Source: Panulirus ornatus (taxonomy: Eukaryota > Arthropoda > Malacostraca > Decapoda > Palinuridae). Taken from it: DNA of 64,000 bases. The notes beneath the pieces were generated by a model. It saw only the letters and a list, made by a program, of their open reading frames with translations. It was not told where the DNA came from and ran no database searches. The translations under genes and the position numbers were made by a program. Position 1 is the stretch's first letter. Each line of letters starts with the position of its first letter. Below are positions 45,847 through 58,506 of the stretch, piece by piece. Where the stretch lies: positions 18,998,929 through 19,062,928 of the forward strand of contig NC_092279.1 of NCBI RefSeq assembly GCF_036320965.1, written 5' to 3'.

Positions 45847-45874
45847 TAATAATATTAATTATAATAATAATAAC

Positions 45875-45917
<43 letters not shown>
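45622..45917. repeat. (AAT)n microsatellite with duplicated marker
   Basis: gtcactactactactgct occurs twice, about 65 bases apart (near 45707 and 45773), so a block of the array was itself duplicated. Opens with (GAT) triplets. Confidence 0.97.
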
Positions 45918-45918
<1 letters not shown>

Positions 45919-46830
45919 ATAAGAAATTTTCTTTTTCTAAATTGTTGGCCACACTATTTTTTTTCAGGCATTTTAAGACACTCTGCTCAAAAAGCTACCT
46001 TCAGTAACCTGTTTAATCACCAACCTCACACGTCTGTATAGCTAGCCAATATGCGGTACGAGCAGACTGCATCTCCCGTCAAATTAAAAAAAAAAAAATC
46101 AAATTTCTCGCAAGAAAATTTAATACATGTTCAGAACCAACAGTTCTTTTGTTTTTCTTTTCTTTTCTTTTTTTTCTAACACTATACTATAAAGTCTTAC
46201 GTTCCTGCAAGATGAAAGTTTACTCTATGACTTGCTATCGACCATGACTTTCCTTTTCCCCCTCACCACCACCCTCATTAAGTCGTGATATCTTGGTTTT
46301 CTGATCACACTCAAATAAAAACATACAATAGCGTTTTTCTTTAATAATCGCTGATTTAAACGTAAATCTAAATAAACATAAATAAAAGACTCTGGAAAAT
46401 TGGGGAAAGAGGCGCATATCAATGGGCGAGAATCAGCCAAGTTTCAATTGTATCATAAAGAAAAAAAATTCGATGAAAGAAGATGAAAAAAAAAGGTCTT
46501 TTATTGCACGAGTGCAAAACTCTGCCACTTTCCTCCACGAGAAAAATGACTGCCTCCCCCGCCCAAGCGAAGACCAGGCGAGGCTCTGTGAGGGAGAGAC
46601 GAACCCCACACGATAGGGAAGGACCCACAAAAGCCACCCACACTTTAGGGGTAACCCCACCTTGAAGCCACAATAGTGGGTAGGAGGGAGCCTGCCCCCT
46701 TCCCCACGTTGGTCTGCGGGTTTACAGGACAATAAGAAGGCTGGAAATATTATTGCCCTGGACATGGAAGGTCCAACGTCAAACCGGAGACAACGCACGA
46801 CCTCGTCCATAACGTGTAATACAATAACCT
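45918..46830. other. No recognisable gene
   Basis: A-run near 46086-46098 and T-rich near 46150-46176. Frames up to 84 codons show no motif. Confidence 0.45.
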
Positions 46831-46831
46831 C

Positions 46832-46878
<47 letters not shown>
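46831..46878. repeat. (CT)24 microsatellite
   Basis: Uninterrupted. Confidence 0.97.
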
Positions 46879-46880
<2 letters not shown>

Positions 46881-47262
46881 ATGTGTGCGGGTGTCCCCCT
46901 CCCACCATCTCCCTCAGGGAGGGAGGTGCTCTTCGCGTCTGGTGTGGTCTGTGTTAATAAGTGAAGCATGCCAGAGCGTCTCATTACGGAGGCGTCGAGA
47001 GCCGAAGACAAAGGCATAAGAAGGAGGGGGGGAGGGGGAAGAGGGTGGCCTATGGTTGGGTAGGGGCAGGCTGCGGGGAGGACGGTGAGGAAGGGTAGAG
47101 GCGGAGGAGGAGGAGGAGGAGAAGAGGTGAGGTCATGGTACTGAAGGATGGATGAGCTCTGAGGGAGGGTAGGAGGAGGAGGGACCGGGGTGTCCTGTGT
47201 GAACCCACCAGGCGTCCGTCTGGCGGTGTTTACAGGTGGTGGACGGGGGAGGTGCCGTGTCC

Positions 47263-47263
47263 T

Positions 47264-47328
<65 letters not shown>
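47263..47328. repeat. (AC)33 microsatellite
   Basis: A GGA-rich purine stretch precedes it at 47100-47125. Confidence 0.97.
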
Positions 47329-47331
<3 letters not shown>

Positions 47332-48499
47332 CGGGTAAACAAAACACGCGTGTGGACCGCGTCTCCACGACATGGTGAAGAGGGAGGGGGTGTTGGTAGG
47401 CTGAAGGCCGCAGCTGTGTACTACAAGGCTACGACGGAGCTACCCCGCCCGAAGTGTGTGTCAACAGAAAAGCCACTTACCCCGCCCATCCTTGAAGCCC
47501 TCTGCGATGTCCTCCGTCGCTACCGTGAACCGAAGGACCAAGTTCCTCCTACGCACTTAAGGTGGTGGGCTCCAGGCCCTCACAATAAGCTTGAGGCAGG
47601 GGTGTCCAGCTTGAGACAGCATGCATCAATAGCCCTTCGTAAAAGCTTGGACCGACTGCAACTTCAGCATTTCCTCTAAGCTTGAGGAGGTAGGTTTTCC
47701 CTTTCTTCCTCGAAGGTTTTCCTTAAAGCTTACTGCAGTAGTCTCAACCGCCCTTTCTAATGGCCAGAGGCCGTAAGCTCAGCCCTTCCTCCAATTCAGA
47801 CAAGAAAGGCTTAACCTTGCCCTCCAAGGAAGTACAGGCAGGCTTCAAGCACCTCCAAAACCCAATGATGCACGCCTCGCCATTCCTCCAACACAGCCAA
47901 TGGGAGGCGTGCGGTTCCATCTACTATCTACCTACGTGATTAAGCTGGTGGTACAAACAATTGACTCCTGGTGGCGTAGTTATTTGGTTCTGGCTAACAG
48001 CCTCTCTCTCCCGGGCCCTCCCTCCTTCACCCTCCCCCGTGCCCTACGCCTCACTGCTGCGGTGTATGCGACGTTACGCAGGGAGAAGCGGGGAGTTACG
48101 CGGGGACTTGATTACAACTAACTCAACCTTATGATTAATCATGGTGTTTACTTGCGATCTGTCCAGCCTTCCATCATGGACATGTTTCGTCACCTCGGCT
48201 TTACCGGCAACTTTGAATACAGTTCTCCTTACGCAGGAGGGAAATTCACGTACAACGTCAGTGCATATCTAATGCCCAGCATTTACTTCGTCAACAGCTT
48301 TCTTAACTATCAAGCTGGGATGCCCACAGGTCGACTTGAGCGAGATCTAGGGGGAGTCGAGTCTCGCGAAATCAACACAGGCATCAGATGTGTGGCGAAC
48401 CTGCTCACTCCCTTGCTCCCGTCCAAGGAGGGAACCATGGCTCATCGTCTGCGACACGGATATGTTAAACCATCCAGCTGCCAACACCAACCATTCAAC

Positions 48500-48500
<1 letters not shown>
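47329..48500. other. No supported gene
   Basis: Recurrent aagctt(g) motifs at 47588-47790 suggest an old repeat. A 237-codon plus frame starts at 48131 with about 115 non-repetitive codons (including FRHLGFTGNFEYSSPY) before it runs into TTTC and AC repeats. No family is recognised and no splice structure is convincing. Confidence 0.35.
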
Positions 48501-48532
<32 letters not shown>

Positions 48533-48535
48533 TCA
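48501..48535. repeat. (TTTC)9 microsatellite
   Basis: Uninterrupted tetranucleotide. Confidence 0.95.
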
Positions 48536-48738
48536 ATATTATCCATCATTTACTTCCACATTTCTTTCATCCACTTTCTCCTCCCGACCCTCTGCATCAT
48601 CCTGGGGATGACCAGGGGATCAGCGCTAGTAAACATGGAATACAGTGGGACAGCCTGGACTTTTGTTTATGAAGTTACTCCCGGGAGGAGAAACGTGAAC
48701 GCAAATACACTCACACGCACAAATAAACACGCAATATA

Positions 48739-48739
48739 C

Positions 48740-48788
<49 letters not shown>
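48739..48788. repeat. (AC)25 microsatellite
   Basis: About 40 bases upstream of the 25-bp array. Confidence 0.97.
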
Positions 48789-48793
<5 letters not shown>

Positions 48794-48824
48794 AAATATG
48801 CAAGATCCCAGGCTGGTTTGCGGG

Positions 48825-49135
48825 TACAGAACGCAATCTGGTAGCCGGGTACAGAACGCAATCTGGTAGCCGGGTACAGAACGCAATCTGGGAGTCAGGT
48901 ACAGAACGCAGTCAGGTAGCCGGGTACAGAACGCAGTCTGGTAGCCGGGTACAGAACGCAGTCTGGTAGTCCGATACAGAATGCCGTTTTTCAGTCAGGT
49001 ACAGAACGCAATCTAGAAGTAGGCGGGTGCAGAACGCGATCTGGTAGACAGGTGCAGAACGCGATCTGGTAGACAGATGCAGAACGCGATCTGGTAGACA
49101 GGTACAGAACACAATCTGGTAGACAGGTACACACA
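48825..49135. repeat. 25-bp minisatellite, about 12 copies
   Basis: Unit is gggtacagaacgcaatctgg then tagcc. 3' copies switch to gacaggtgcagaacgcgatc, showing two sub-families in tandem blocks. Confidence 0.95.
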
Positions 49136-49518
49136 AACCTTGAGATGACAACGATGACCAGCCTCACTATGTGCTCCCTCACCACACACTCACCTGAGGA
49201 AGAAGACAGAAGAGACAAAACATTAATATCACTTGAGAAGAAAAAAAAATAAGTTAACATCAAATGAAGCTTGAGGATGGTGTAGCAAACTCCTACACAC
49301 AGAGACCTGCTCCCACAGCTGTGGCAGAGCAGGAAAGAGAGAGAACAGGACACACAACAGTTTATTGAATTAAGGCAGCGGCCACTCGGCTGAAAATACA
49401 GTTTATGTATCACAGACATTACAGAAGTGGGAGGACATTACAGTAACTACTTAACTAATCGTAAAAGAGCTTAATATCAAGGTGGGGAGCAGGATATTAT
49501 CCCAAGCTCTGGATAAGT

Positions 49519-49519
<1 letters not shown>
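49136..49519. other. No recognisable gene
   Basis: Unique AT-leaning sequence. Confidence 0.45.

Positions 49520-49583
<64 letters not shown>
49520..49583. repeat. (TG)32 microsatellite
   Basis: Uninterrupted. A further (TG)17 lies at 49823-49857. Confidence 0.97.
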
Positions 49584-49584
<1 letters not shown>

Positions 49585-49820
49585 TACATCAAAACAGTCA
49601 GTGTGGCAGATGTAAAAAAAATGAATATTTACAGTGTAAATACTATGGTCTATATACACTGTATACTCTAACTGAACATTAAGCGATGAACAGGTACAGT
49701 ATCACAGTAATTGACTTAGCAAATAGCCTAACTAACAGCAAACTGAGCTGTTCAATTGCTTGGCTATTCGCTTGTTCGTGGATTGTCCATTAAGTTCACA
49801 ATGGTAGGTATAGGAATGTT

Positions 49821-49857
<37 letters not shown>

Positions 49858-49860
<3 letters not shown>

Positions 49861-51654
49861 GGGGAGAGAGTTCTACGCACCGTGTAGCCTCGTCTCTTAT
49901 CTACATATGGATATCTAAACCAACCATCCGCTGATGGTCCCAACCACATCAGAGAGTAAGAAACAAAGAAAATCCCCTTCATTAACACCTTGCAGTCAGC
50001 CCCCCTTCACCTTTCCCCTCTCAGGGAACGAAGATATTCATTTCCTACAGAAATGCTCCCCAAAACCATCGAAGGACTTATCACGAACGAAAACGTGACA
50101 CGGCCCACACAGGACACAGGTCTCTCGAAAACATTTTTTTTTCTAAATCATCTTCATTCTCTCTCTTCCTCACCAGTAACTTCAGCTCGTCCACAGAGAA
50201 ACATCACATCTCCCGTTCCGTGGAATGAGTTTCACCTCACGGATCGCCTCCTCTCTCTTGACTATGACCTCCGTAATCACCAATATCCTACGTGGTTTCT
50301 CCGCTCTAGTACAAATTCAGTCTCTTTTTTTTTTTTTCTTCTTCGTAAAAAAAAAAAAAATACAATCAAGAGGCACAGGTAAGTTCCAATTACGTACAGA
50401 TAATCGCAGGATAAAACTTGAGAGGAGGAGGAGGGGGTATGTGGGGGAGGAGGTAAACAAAAGTTTTTAATTACATTCCATTCTAAGCGGATGCAAATTT
50501 CCGAGTCTTCTTTTCCTCGGTGGGTTTTACGGGCTATGGCCGTACACGTGCTGAACAACACTTGGGGAGGAGGTTCACAGCACAGCTACCTACCTACTCC
50601 ATTCCTGTGGTTCTCAGTCGGTGGGATGCGAATTGGGTCCTCAGGCTTGCGTGGAGTGGGAGCAAAGTGGCGCCCCCTACAGTTGGGGAGATGGGGCCCA
50701 CAGCTGGGGGAGACGGGGGTCCACTGCTAATGGAGGCTGGAACGGGGGCTCTCGGATGATGAGGTGAGAAGTGTGGAGGGGGGGGCCGGTTCGAACCCTC
50801 TATTAGTGAGGGTGGAGCTGTGGCTCCTCTACAGGAGTGGGTGAGGGATGGCTCCCTCACCTGATGATTGAGGGTGTGTGGGGTGACCGGGAGGGCGGGC
50901 CGATAAGGCTGAAGCTGTGGTGTGTGGAGGTGGGGGGCGACCAGACGTAGCGTCTCCCACCCACCCTTCTCCTCCTAACCACCCACACCACCACCACCAC
51001 AGCGGTAGTACCAGCGTCAGGAGACACTCACGGCGAAGGCTTGGCATCGTCGTGAATCACCCCATTAGCTGATGTCGTCCTTGTTCTAGTTAGGGCTGTC
51101 ACCGCGCTCGTTTGTTCCGGCCAACTGTTACTGGTGGCGGTTAACTAAAGTGGGAGGCTTATTGTTGTGCGCTGGAAGCCGTGGGGGGAGGGGGTGTGTG
51201 TGGAGAGGTGGTTAGCTGGAGTGTTATTGTTAGTAGCACGGGCGAGTGATGGGCTGGTTAGCCAGGGAGTTTACTGCTGGCAGCTTGGGGTTGTGGGGAG
51301 TGACGGTGTTCGTCAACTGTGGGGGAGTCTCTGTTGGTAGACGAAGTCGTCTGGGTGGTGGTTCGCTGTGGTGTTGTCAATATTTCCAGGTGTAACAGCT
51401 GTAGTTAAGCTACAGCGTTGGTAGCGCTGGTAGTCAGGATTGTGGCGGTGACTGTTTAGGCGAAGGGCTTGTGGCTGCTGGTGGTAATGGGCCAACAAGG
51501 TAGTTGTGAGTTTCTGGGTAAGCTAATGTGTTATTAGCTGGATTGTCTGTACGGCAATTACCTCAAGGGAACGCTGACGGAGGTAGTTACGTAAGGGCCT
51601 GAACTATTGATGGGTTGCTGGGTAGTTAGTTACGATCCTTTGAGTCAGGTGAAA
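49858..51654. other. No supported gene
   Basis: Includes a T-run/A-run pair at about 50327-50360, G-rich 50640-50800 and degenerate gtggtggtt/gctgtggt-type repeats from 51100 to 51500. Frames to 130 codons show no motif. Confidence 0.4.
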
Positions 51655-51770
51655 GGCCAAGGGTCGTACCGTCGTGCTCAAGGGTCGTATCGTCGTGCTC
51701 AAGGGTCGTACCGTCGTGCTCAAGGGTCGTACCGTCGTGCTCAGGGGGTCGTACCGTCGCGCCAAAGGGA
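51655..51770. repeat. 21-22-bp minisatellite, about 5 copies
   Basis: Unit caagggtcgtaccgtcgtgc plus t. One copy has tatcgt and the last has an extra g. Confidence 0.95.
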
Positions 51771-52095
51771 TTATACTCTGGTTTCTATATTGCCAGTCAG
51801 GGCCCATAAACGGCAGGTAATGACGCGAGCACTGAAGTATAACACCTATCTTACCAGTGGGAGGTGACGAACTGTACAGGTAACAAGTTCAAACATCACA
51901 CTGCACCCATAAGGGCTGGGCGAGGCAGAAGGAGAGATGGAGAGAGAGAGGTAACCACATGAGAACGAATACTTAAGACAACGAACCATCTAAGCTAGCA
52001 GTGCCTAGAATTACGGAGTATGACTTGAGTTCAGTTTTGAAAATCATCCCAGCAACCTTTGACGAGAGATGCGTTATCACAGGCATATACTAAAC

Positions 52096-52100
<5 letters not shown>

Positions 52101-52181
<81 letters not shown>
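52101..52181. repeat. (AG)40 microsatellite
   Basis: A second (AG)35 follows at 52295-52364, separated by about 113 bases of unique sequence. Confidence 0.97.
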
Positions 52182-52185
<4 letters not shown>

Positions 52186-52292
52186 AGCATCTGGGGTTCA
52201 ACACATCCACCGAACTTCGCAAGGTCACGTCTGCCCTCGTCAATGCTCGAACGAACTTGAACAGTGAAATGACCTCCTCTGACTTTTACCCT

Positions 52293-52294
<2 letters not shown>

Positions 52295-52364
<70 letters not shown>
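52295..52364. repeat. (AG)35 microsatellite
   Basis: Second member of the closely spaced AG pair. Confidence 0.97.
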
Positions 52365-52368
<4 letters not shown>

Positions 52369-53024
52369 AGAGAAACTGTGCGTACTGACCTTTAAAAAGC
52401 TCTATCTAAAGTAGCATGAATCGCCTTTCCTGCCACCATATACTTCACGCTGGCATATTCTCTTCAGCAGAGAAAAAGGTGTAAAAAATAAATGAGAGAA
52501 TAAAAAAAGAAAAAGAAAAAGGGCCGTTCTGAATTACCGAACGCTTCAGCGTCCCAGCGACGCAAGTTACTGTCAGTCACCCACAGTTGGGAGAGAGAGA
52601 GACACACACACACGACAACCGTACGACCTTTCGTCTGCCATGCCTCAGTCATGGCCACCAGGATTAACTAACGACCCGAGCTGTCAATAATGCAAGGGGC
52701 GAGGAGGTCGTCTGGTCATGGGGGTGACGAGCGGGACCGGCGTATCTCCTCCTCCTCCTCCCACTCACCCTCACCACCACCAACAAACCCACCTTTTCCG
52801 AACGTCGTCGTCGTCGGGGGGGGGGTTAAAGACGATGGCCAGCCGACGGAGGCCACAACAATATAATCCCAAATGGCTGGCAGTAAAACAACGTCGCCTA
52901 TTGAGGATCAATACAGGAACAACAACTGCCACGGGAGTGAGGGAAGTGGGGAGTGAGGGAGTCGAGGCATTCAGGCATCGTCCAACCCCCAGCGGCCGCT
53001 GACCCAAAGGCTTTTTCCACACAG
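52365..53024. other. No recognisable gene
   Basis: Unique sequence. gtcgtcgtcgtcgg near 52804-52817. Confidence 0.45.
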
Positions 53025-53153
53025 ACAACACACACACACAGACACATACACACACGCACGCACGCGCGCGCATTCTTCCCTCAGAGTTTAAGAGTCTTGA
53101 TTTCTTATCAGAGTGCGGAGAGAAAAAAAGAAACGGATGAAAGAACGTACGAG

Positions 53154-53228
<75 letters not shown>
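53025..53228. repeat. AC/GC-alternating tract and (AC)n
   Basis: acacacacgcacgcacgcgc at about 53050-53069 is alternating purine-pyrimidine, compatible with Z-DNA. (AC)n with one TA break follows at 53153-53228. Confidence 0.9.
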
Positions 53229-53234
<6 letters not shown>

Positions 53235-53750
53235 ATCCCCGTGGAACGAGCAGGCGAAGGTTAATGGCTATCGGGAAGCTATATCGTCTGCTCCCGCCTG
53301 AAGACGCTAAGGAGAAAATTGGTCCTCGAGTTCGCGGGCGACCACACACACACACACGGGGGGGAGGGGGGGCCTCGTTGGCGTAACTTTCCCGCCGCCG
53401 CCAGATGATATCCTCTCTCTTTCCCCTCCCCCCTTCCTTCCCTCCCCCCCGGGGGGGGGGGGGGGCGCCGCAATACGAACGTAAACCTGTCCAGCAGCAG
53501 CAGCATACGGCAACGGTGGGAGGAGGAGGAGGAGGAGGAGCCGCGGGTGTGTATCGGAAAGCTATGACAGAGGAGAGGGGGAAACTTCCCAGAGCTCTGT
53601 GGTGTAATTGGCCGTAATACACGAAAAGACCACACCACTGGAAACTGGAGGCGACTTTCATACTTGCCGCTAGGCTTGAGGGGGGGGAGCGGGGGGGGTG
53701 GAGGAGAAGGAGGGAGGGGGGCACGATACGATAGGGTGGGGTGGGGGGGA
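53229..53750. other. No recognisable gene; C/G-run rich
   Basis: C-rich to G-run junction at 53425-53466 (ccccccggggggg-like), itself self-complementary. GGA run at 53520-53540. Confidence 0.45.
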
Positions 53751-53751
53751 A

Positions 53752-53774
53752 ATATATATATATATATATATATA
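53752..53774. repeat. (TA)11 microsatellite
   Basis: Short and uninterrupted. Confidence 0.95.
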
Positions 53775-55077
53775 GGCGGTCCAATATTGGGTTTCAATAC
53801 CATCGCCTTGCTCCTCCTCCCTGTGGCAGTAGAGATATCATTCACGGTAATTATATCCGGACGAAATCAGACGAAGACCTCCTCCATCCACCTCCCCCTT
53901 AATCGATGTTTCCAATACGGAAAGACGTCCACACAAAGCAGCTGCGAACTGCCCTTTGTTTCCGATCATTCTATTTCGCCATCCTACCCCACATGGTCTC
54001 TGATCTTTAGTACAGCATTGGAGCAAAGAATAATAAATAAAAGAATCTGATTAAAGTAATTTATATAATTACCCCAGAAAGCAATGGAGGAGAAAGTGTT
54101 CCCAACTACATTTCGGGCATGACATGTGGTGGGATATAAAGAATCGGTATTGCCAATGTGGGAGATGTTGGTTGGCGCCCGGAATCACGACGAGAAAGCG
54201 TAACTCGTACATTCCTCGGGAGCGGAGTTCCGGTTTTTGCAGAGCGGGAGCGGATGACCATACTGGGTGATGGGAGGACTGCAGGTTGGATCTGTGTGTG
54301 TCAGTGTTATGAGTGTGAGGGAGGAATTCCGTTGAGGCGAAGAAACATTCTGAGCGAGTTAGCGTTCTAGGGTGCTATACACTGCTGCATGTTTATAAAT
54401 ACATAATATGAATACATAATCACATACAGCATCTGAATAATACGGAATACAACAGAAATACGAGTCTTTCGGCGACCGATCGACTTCTCAAAGTTCAAGT
54501 GACAAAACCAAGTACACTCCGGGGTGTAACATGTATGTACAGCACGTACGGTGTCGAAACGATGCATGTGTCATGCGAGTGTGACAGCATTCCATTATCG
54601 ACGAGGGCAACTGTGCTTCTCTCATGCTACACCCTAGTTCGGCAAGTGTTGGGTGTCGACCGTGGTGTAGTAGTACACTTACATCCTGGTACCGCTTATT
54701 GTCCCAATGTGAATGATAGTCAACGCTAATCGCAGATCATTCGAAAACACAATTATGCAGATATAGCGACTGGACTGCTATCACCACTAAAGGTATCTAA
54801 CGCTGTATAACCAAGGTACAGGTGATCCTACCTTCTATAATGTCTTAGCAAATAATTTCTGAGATGCAGACACCATCCGCCGACATCTACCTGTACGCAG
54901 GGAGATATACAGAACAAAACACAACACACAAGAGCATGAATTCAATGACCTTCGCAACAGGCACCTGCAGGAGGTCCGTCCCCCACCACAACCTTTCCAA
55001 AGGCAGGTCTTCCCTTCTCCAGGTGGGGCTCATGACTTTCAAGTCTTCTATGAGAGTATGATGATACAGAGATAAAG
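53775..55077. other. No recognisable gene
   Basis: The longest stretch here without clear repeats. Frames up to 96 codons, none with a recognisable motif. Confidence 0.45.
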
Positions 55078-55195
55078 ATGGAATAGTAATGATATGATCC
55101 AGCACCTGTTCACAAAAGAAGCCTCGTGGAATACGATATGTACGTAAGGATGGAATAATTATGATCTGATCCAGCACCTGTTCAGGGAATGCGCC
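55078..55195. repeat. About 72-bp diverged direct duplication
   Basis: gatggaatagtaatgatatg at about 55078 and gatggaataattatgatctg at about 55150. Both are followed by atccagcacctgttca. Confidence 0.85.
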
Positions 55196-57025
55196 TTGAT
55201 ACCCTTTAGAGTCTGGGTGAGGCTCATTTATAGAGGAGAGGACGTAAATGGTGAATTAAGAGTATATGTAATGTAGGTTCTTTGGTCATTGGACCAGCAG
55301 CGTCAGTGGGTTCAGGGAGAGAGGGAAGGAGGGAGGGAGGGAGGGAAGGATTAGGAAGCAAGACACGTCTCCAACACCGCTGCTGGCATCACAGTCCAGG
55401 GAGGTCCTTGATTGCCATGGTTTGGTCGTTTACAGCCATATAACCACTCAAGGCCCTCATCCCGACGGCTGAACACGAAGTGTACATGACCCTAAAAGGG
55501 TCAGGTCAGAGGCCAAGCCATCACACCTAAAAGGAGGTACCGTCGAGGAAGGCAATTAAAAAAAAAGAAATAAGATCAGGTGTCCATATGACGTGTGATT
55601 AGCCTGTGATTTGAATACTCAATGGTATTAGAATATCATCCGACAGCGTATTGCACAGCCGTATCTTATCACGGTCAATCTCACTGTAGTAATTCCCCAT
55701 CTACTGTACTGTACCATAACGGTAGACGTCGAAGTCCAGGAAACGAGAAGGATGATGAAAAACGGTATCCCTCCAATCACACACACTGCTGACTGCCCAC
55801 CATCCAAACAACATACCTGGTGTCCTGTGAGCTCTTCATTCTATGTAGGGCTCTGTAGACCCGTGCGTATCGACCATACCCGCATATCTAACCTTTTTGA
55901 AATCACAAACGAATCCACATCAACTAATCGACATGACAATGACGTGACAAGTGTCCGTCCAGCTGCTGCTGTCAGGATGACAGGCATGACAAGACAAACC
56001 TTAAGAAGACAAAAGATGAGGAAGACAAGATCTCCTCCCATCATCCCTTCCTCATTGGACAAGTGTGGATGGAGAGGCCGAGCGCTTCTGTTGCTACCAC
56101 AACAACAAGACTCAAAAAGAAAACCCTCCAGGGGATAATAATAATGCGTCTCTTAAGTGGCGCCACTTGGCCACTGTAAAAGTCAAACAACGCACTTCAG
56201 AATCACCAGTTCTCTTTTAAGTGCATGTTGACGTAAACCTCAAGTGGACTCTCTGTGTGTGTACGCGCGTGTGTGTGTGTGTGTGTGTGGAGGAAATCAT
56301 CATCAACGAGTGCTTGAGTGGCAAACGATCCTTCACGTGCCATACAACGAAGCACCTGAGGCTTCGGAGCGCTTCATCCGTTCTCTTTCACAAAATCCTT
56401 TGCAACGAGGCGTTGGTCTTTGACTGTGTCTAAACGGTAGATCAGACACTTCCTTTTCCCATATATCTTTTATTTTCTTATAAACCAGAGTAAGCACGCA
56501 CTCGTACTTATCTACACTCGAACTGGATACGGTAGAAGGTGAAGCCTGAGTCGAACTCCTGTGGTTTTCCGATGTAGAAAACGTATATAGGAAGAAATCA
56601 AGGTAGGACTTAAGAGAACCATCAATTGACACGCACAAAAATGACACAACGTTCTTCTGGAGTGGGTGCGGGTGCTGCTCTAGGTGTCAGCGTGGGTTCT
56701 ACACCCGGTGACGGTGTGTGGGAGTAGTTCGCAATCGCTGCTCAAGGTGTACCTGTGGTTAGTGGTGAGTTAGCGTACAGTGTGGTGTGTGTAGCCCCGG
56801 GTACTGACTGCTCAGCTTCCTCCGATGAGGGTGTGGGTGTAGCTGTGCACGCTGCGGCGATCGCAGGTCTTAACGACTAGTGTGGGTGTCGCCCGTCGCT
56901 CAAGGTGGAGCCGCTGGGTATACCGCCTGCAAGCGCTTTGCTGCCCTTGAAAGTTACGACTTTTAGACGTCGACTGCTGCCATGGGTAATCGTATCTAAG
57001 AAAAAAAAAAATCGGGTTTTCTACT
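55196..57025. other. No recognisable gene
   Basis: (GGGA)n-like purine run at 55320-55350 and short (TG)10 at about 56269-56288. Otherwise unique. Confidence 0.45.
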
Positions 57026-57600
57026 TATGTTAGGAGCGTCCAGGCGATGGCGTATCGCTGTCCAAACACGATTCGATAAGGCTGAAGGCATCTCTCGACA
57101 AGATAGATCTGCTTTAAGCATCTTTTGTTCTTTTTCTTTTTCTTTTTTCTTCTCTTTTTCTCCAGCTTTGGGCCAGGTTGTTGTTGTTGTTCATGGAGGC
57201 TTGGCCTGCGGGAGGGCGATGGGTCATGATGAGGTCCACACCGCACGCTGTGTGTGCCCAACCCCTCCTCCTCCTCCTACCGATGCTGCATGGGTGCTGT
57301 TCTTCCTTTGGTGGTGCCAATGCTGTTACTGCTGCTCCTGCTGTCTCGATGCTGTTCCTCCTACTACTGTGGTGCCACTGATGCTGCTGTTCTTGCTGTC
57401 TGGGGGCGCTGTTCCTCCCTCCGATACCAGTACTCTGCTTCTACTGCGTCGCTTAGTGTTTCTGCTAACCCGCCTTGCTGTTCCACCCGCTATAACTGCC
57501 GTTGCTTCTGCTGTTACTGCTGCTGTGCCGATCGACGGCGTCTGCTTCAGCGCGCAATGACGCCCCAAAGACACCTCCAGAGATGTGGGGAAGACTAGGC
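57026..57600. other. GCTG/GTTG-rich low-complexity region
   Basis: Imperfect ctgctgttc, gctgctcctgctg and gttgttgttgtt motifs at 57178-57530. Ser/Cys/Leu-rich frames (up to 177 codons) follow from this composition. Confidence 0.5.
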
Positions 57601-57944
57601 ACCTGTACAACTCAATATCATCAAACCCGTGAAGACAAGCTACACCTCAAAATGCTGACACCTGTACCAGTGTATAGTGACCACTGTACCCCAGGCCTGA
57701 GTGTGATACTGTAACTGCAAGAATACACGTGTGGGCTACAGGCACATCTCTCTCTCTCTCTCTTGACGAGTTACAGAACCGAGACGATGTGAGTTCCGAC
57801 TCCAGCAGGTGTGGGCTCTCTGCTCTCCCACTGGGCAGACGCAAGCCTGATTTTCCCCCCCCGAGTGTTCATAAAAAAAAAAAAAAGAAATCAGTGATTC
57901 CAGGCCTCGCGACCTGTGAGGGGGGAGGTGTCTGGAGGTGGAGG

Positions 57945-58100
57945 GGTACCGAGAAATCAGCGCTGACCATTTCGTAGTACCGAGAACTTAGCGCTGACCA
58001 TTCGAAGTACCGAGAAAGTATCGCTGACCATTTCGAAGTACCGAGAAAGTATCGCTGACCATTTCGAAGTACCGAGGACTTAGCGCTGGCCATTTCGAGC
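57945..58100. repeat. 31-bp minisatellite, about 5 copies
   Basis: Unit is gtaccgagaaagtatcgctg then accatttcgaa. Outer copies have aacttagcg or aatcagcg instead of aagtatcg. Confidence 0.95.
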
Positions 58101-58287
58101 GCCCACACCTAGCCACAACCAGAGTTCTGCTCAGGGCTGACGTCCGTCCTGTGTCGTGTAGTTCACCCTTTCTCATACAACGGACAGCCTAACCCCTGCG
58201 GTGAATCCTTCCGTCTTCACACGCTGGATCTGGACGGACTTGATAAAGCCTCTCCTGTACCATCAACGCGGCCGGCACCCTCTACAT

Positions 58288-58506
58288 ACTGTATGCTTTG
58301 TATCTGATGTATTCCACTGTATCTGATGTATTCCTTTGTATCTGATGTATTCCTTTGTATCTGATGTATTCCATTGTATCTGATGTATTCCACTGTATCT
58401 GATGTATTCCTTTGTATCTGATGTATTCCATTGTATCTGATGTATTCCACTGTATCTGATGTATTCCTTTGTATCTGATGTATTCCTTTGTATCTGATGT
58501 ATTCTC
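58288..58506. repeat. 19-bp minisatellite, about 11 copies
   Basis: Unit gtatctgatgtattccact with ccttt and ccatt variants. The period is not a multiple of three, so all three minus registers appear in turn in one frame. Confidence 0.97.

Noticed and set aside
48131..48844. 237-codon frame with about 115 non-repetitive codons
   Set aside because: No recognised family, and the second half is TTTC and AC repeat translation. Length alone is weak evidence here.
50780..50800. GGTTCGAACCC resembling a tRNA box B
   Set aside because: No box A at a suitable distance and no cloverleaf pairing upstream.
52771..53784. 337-codon minus frame
   Set aside because: Crosses AC, G/C-run and TA repeats, with the composition of low-complexity DNA throughout.
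57027..57610. Cys/Ser/Leu-rich frames suggesting a secreted protein
   Set aside because: Arise from imperfect ctg and gtt repeats. No signal peptide or cysteine framework is consistent across frames.
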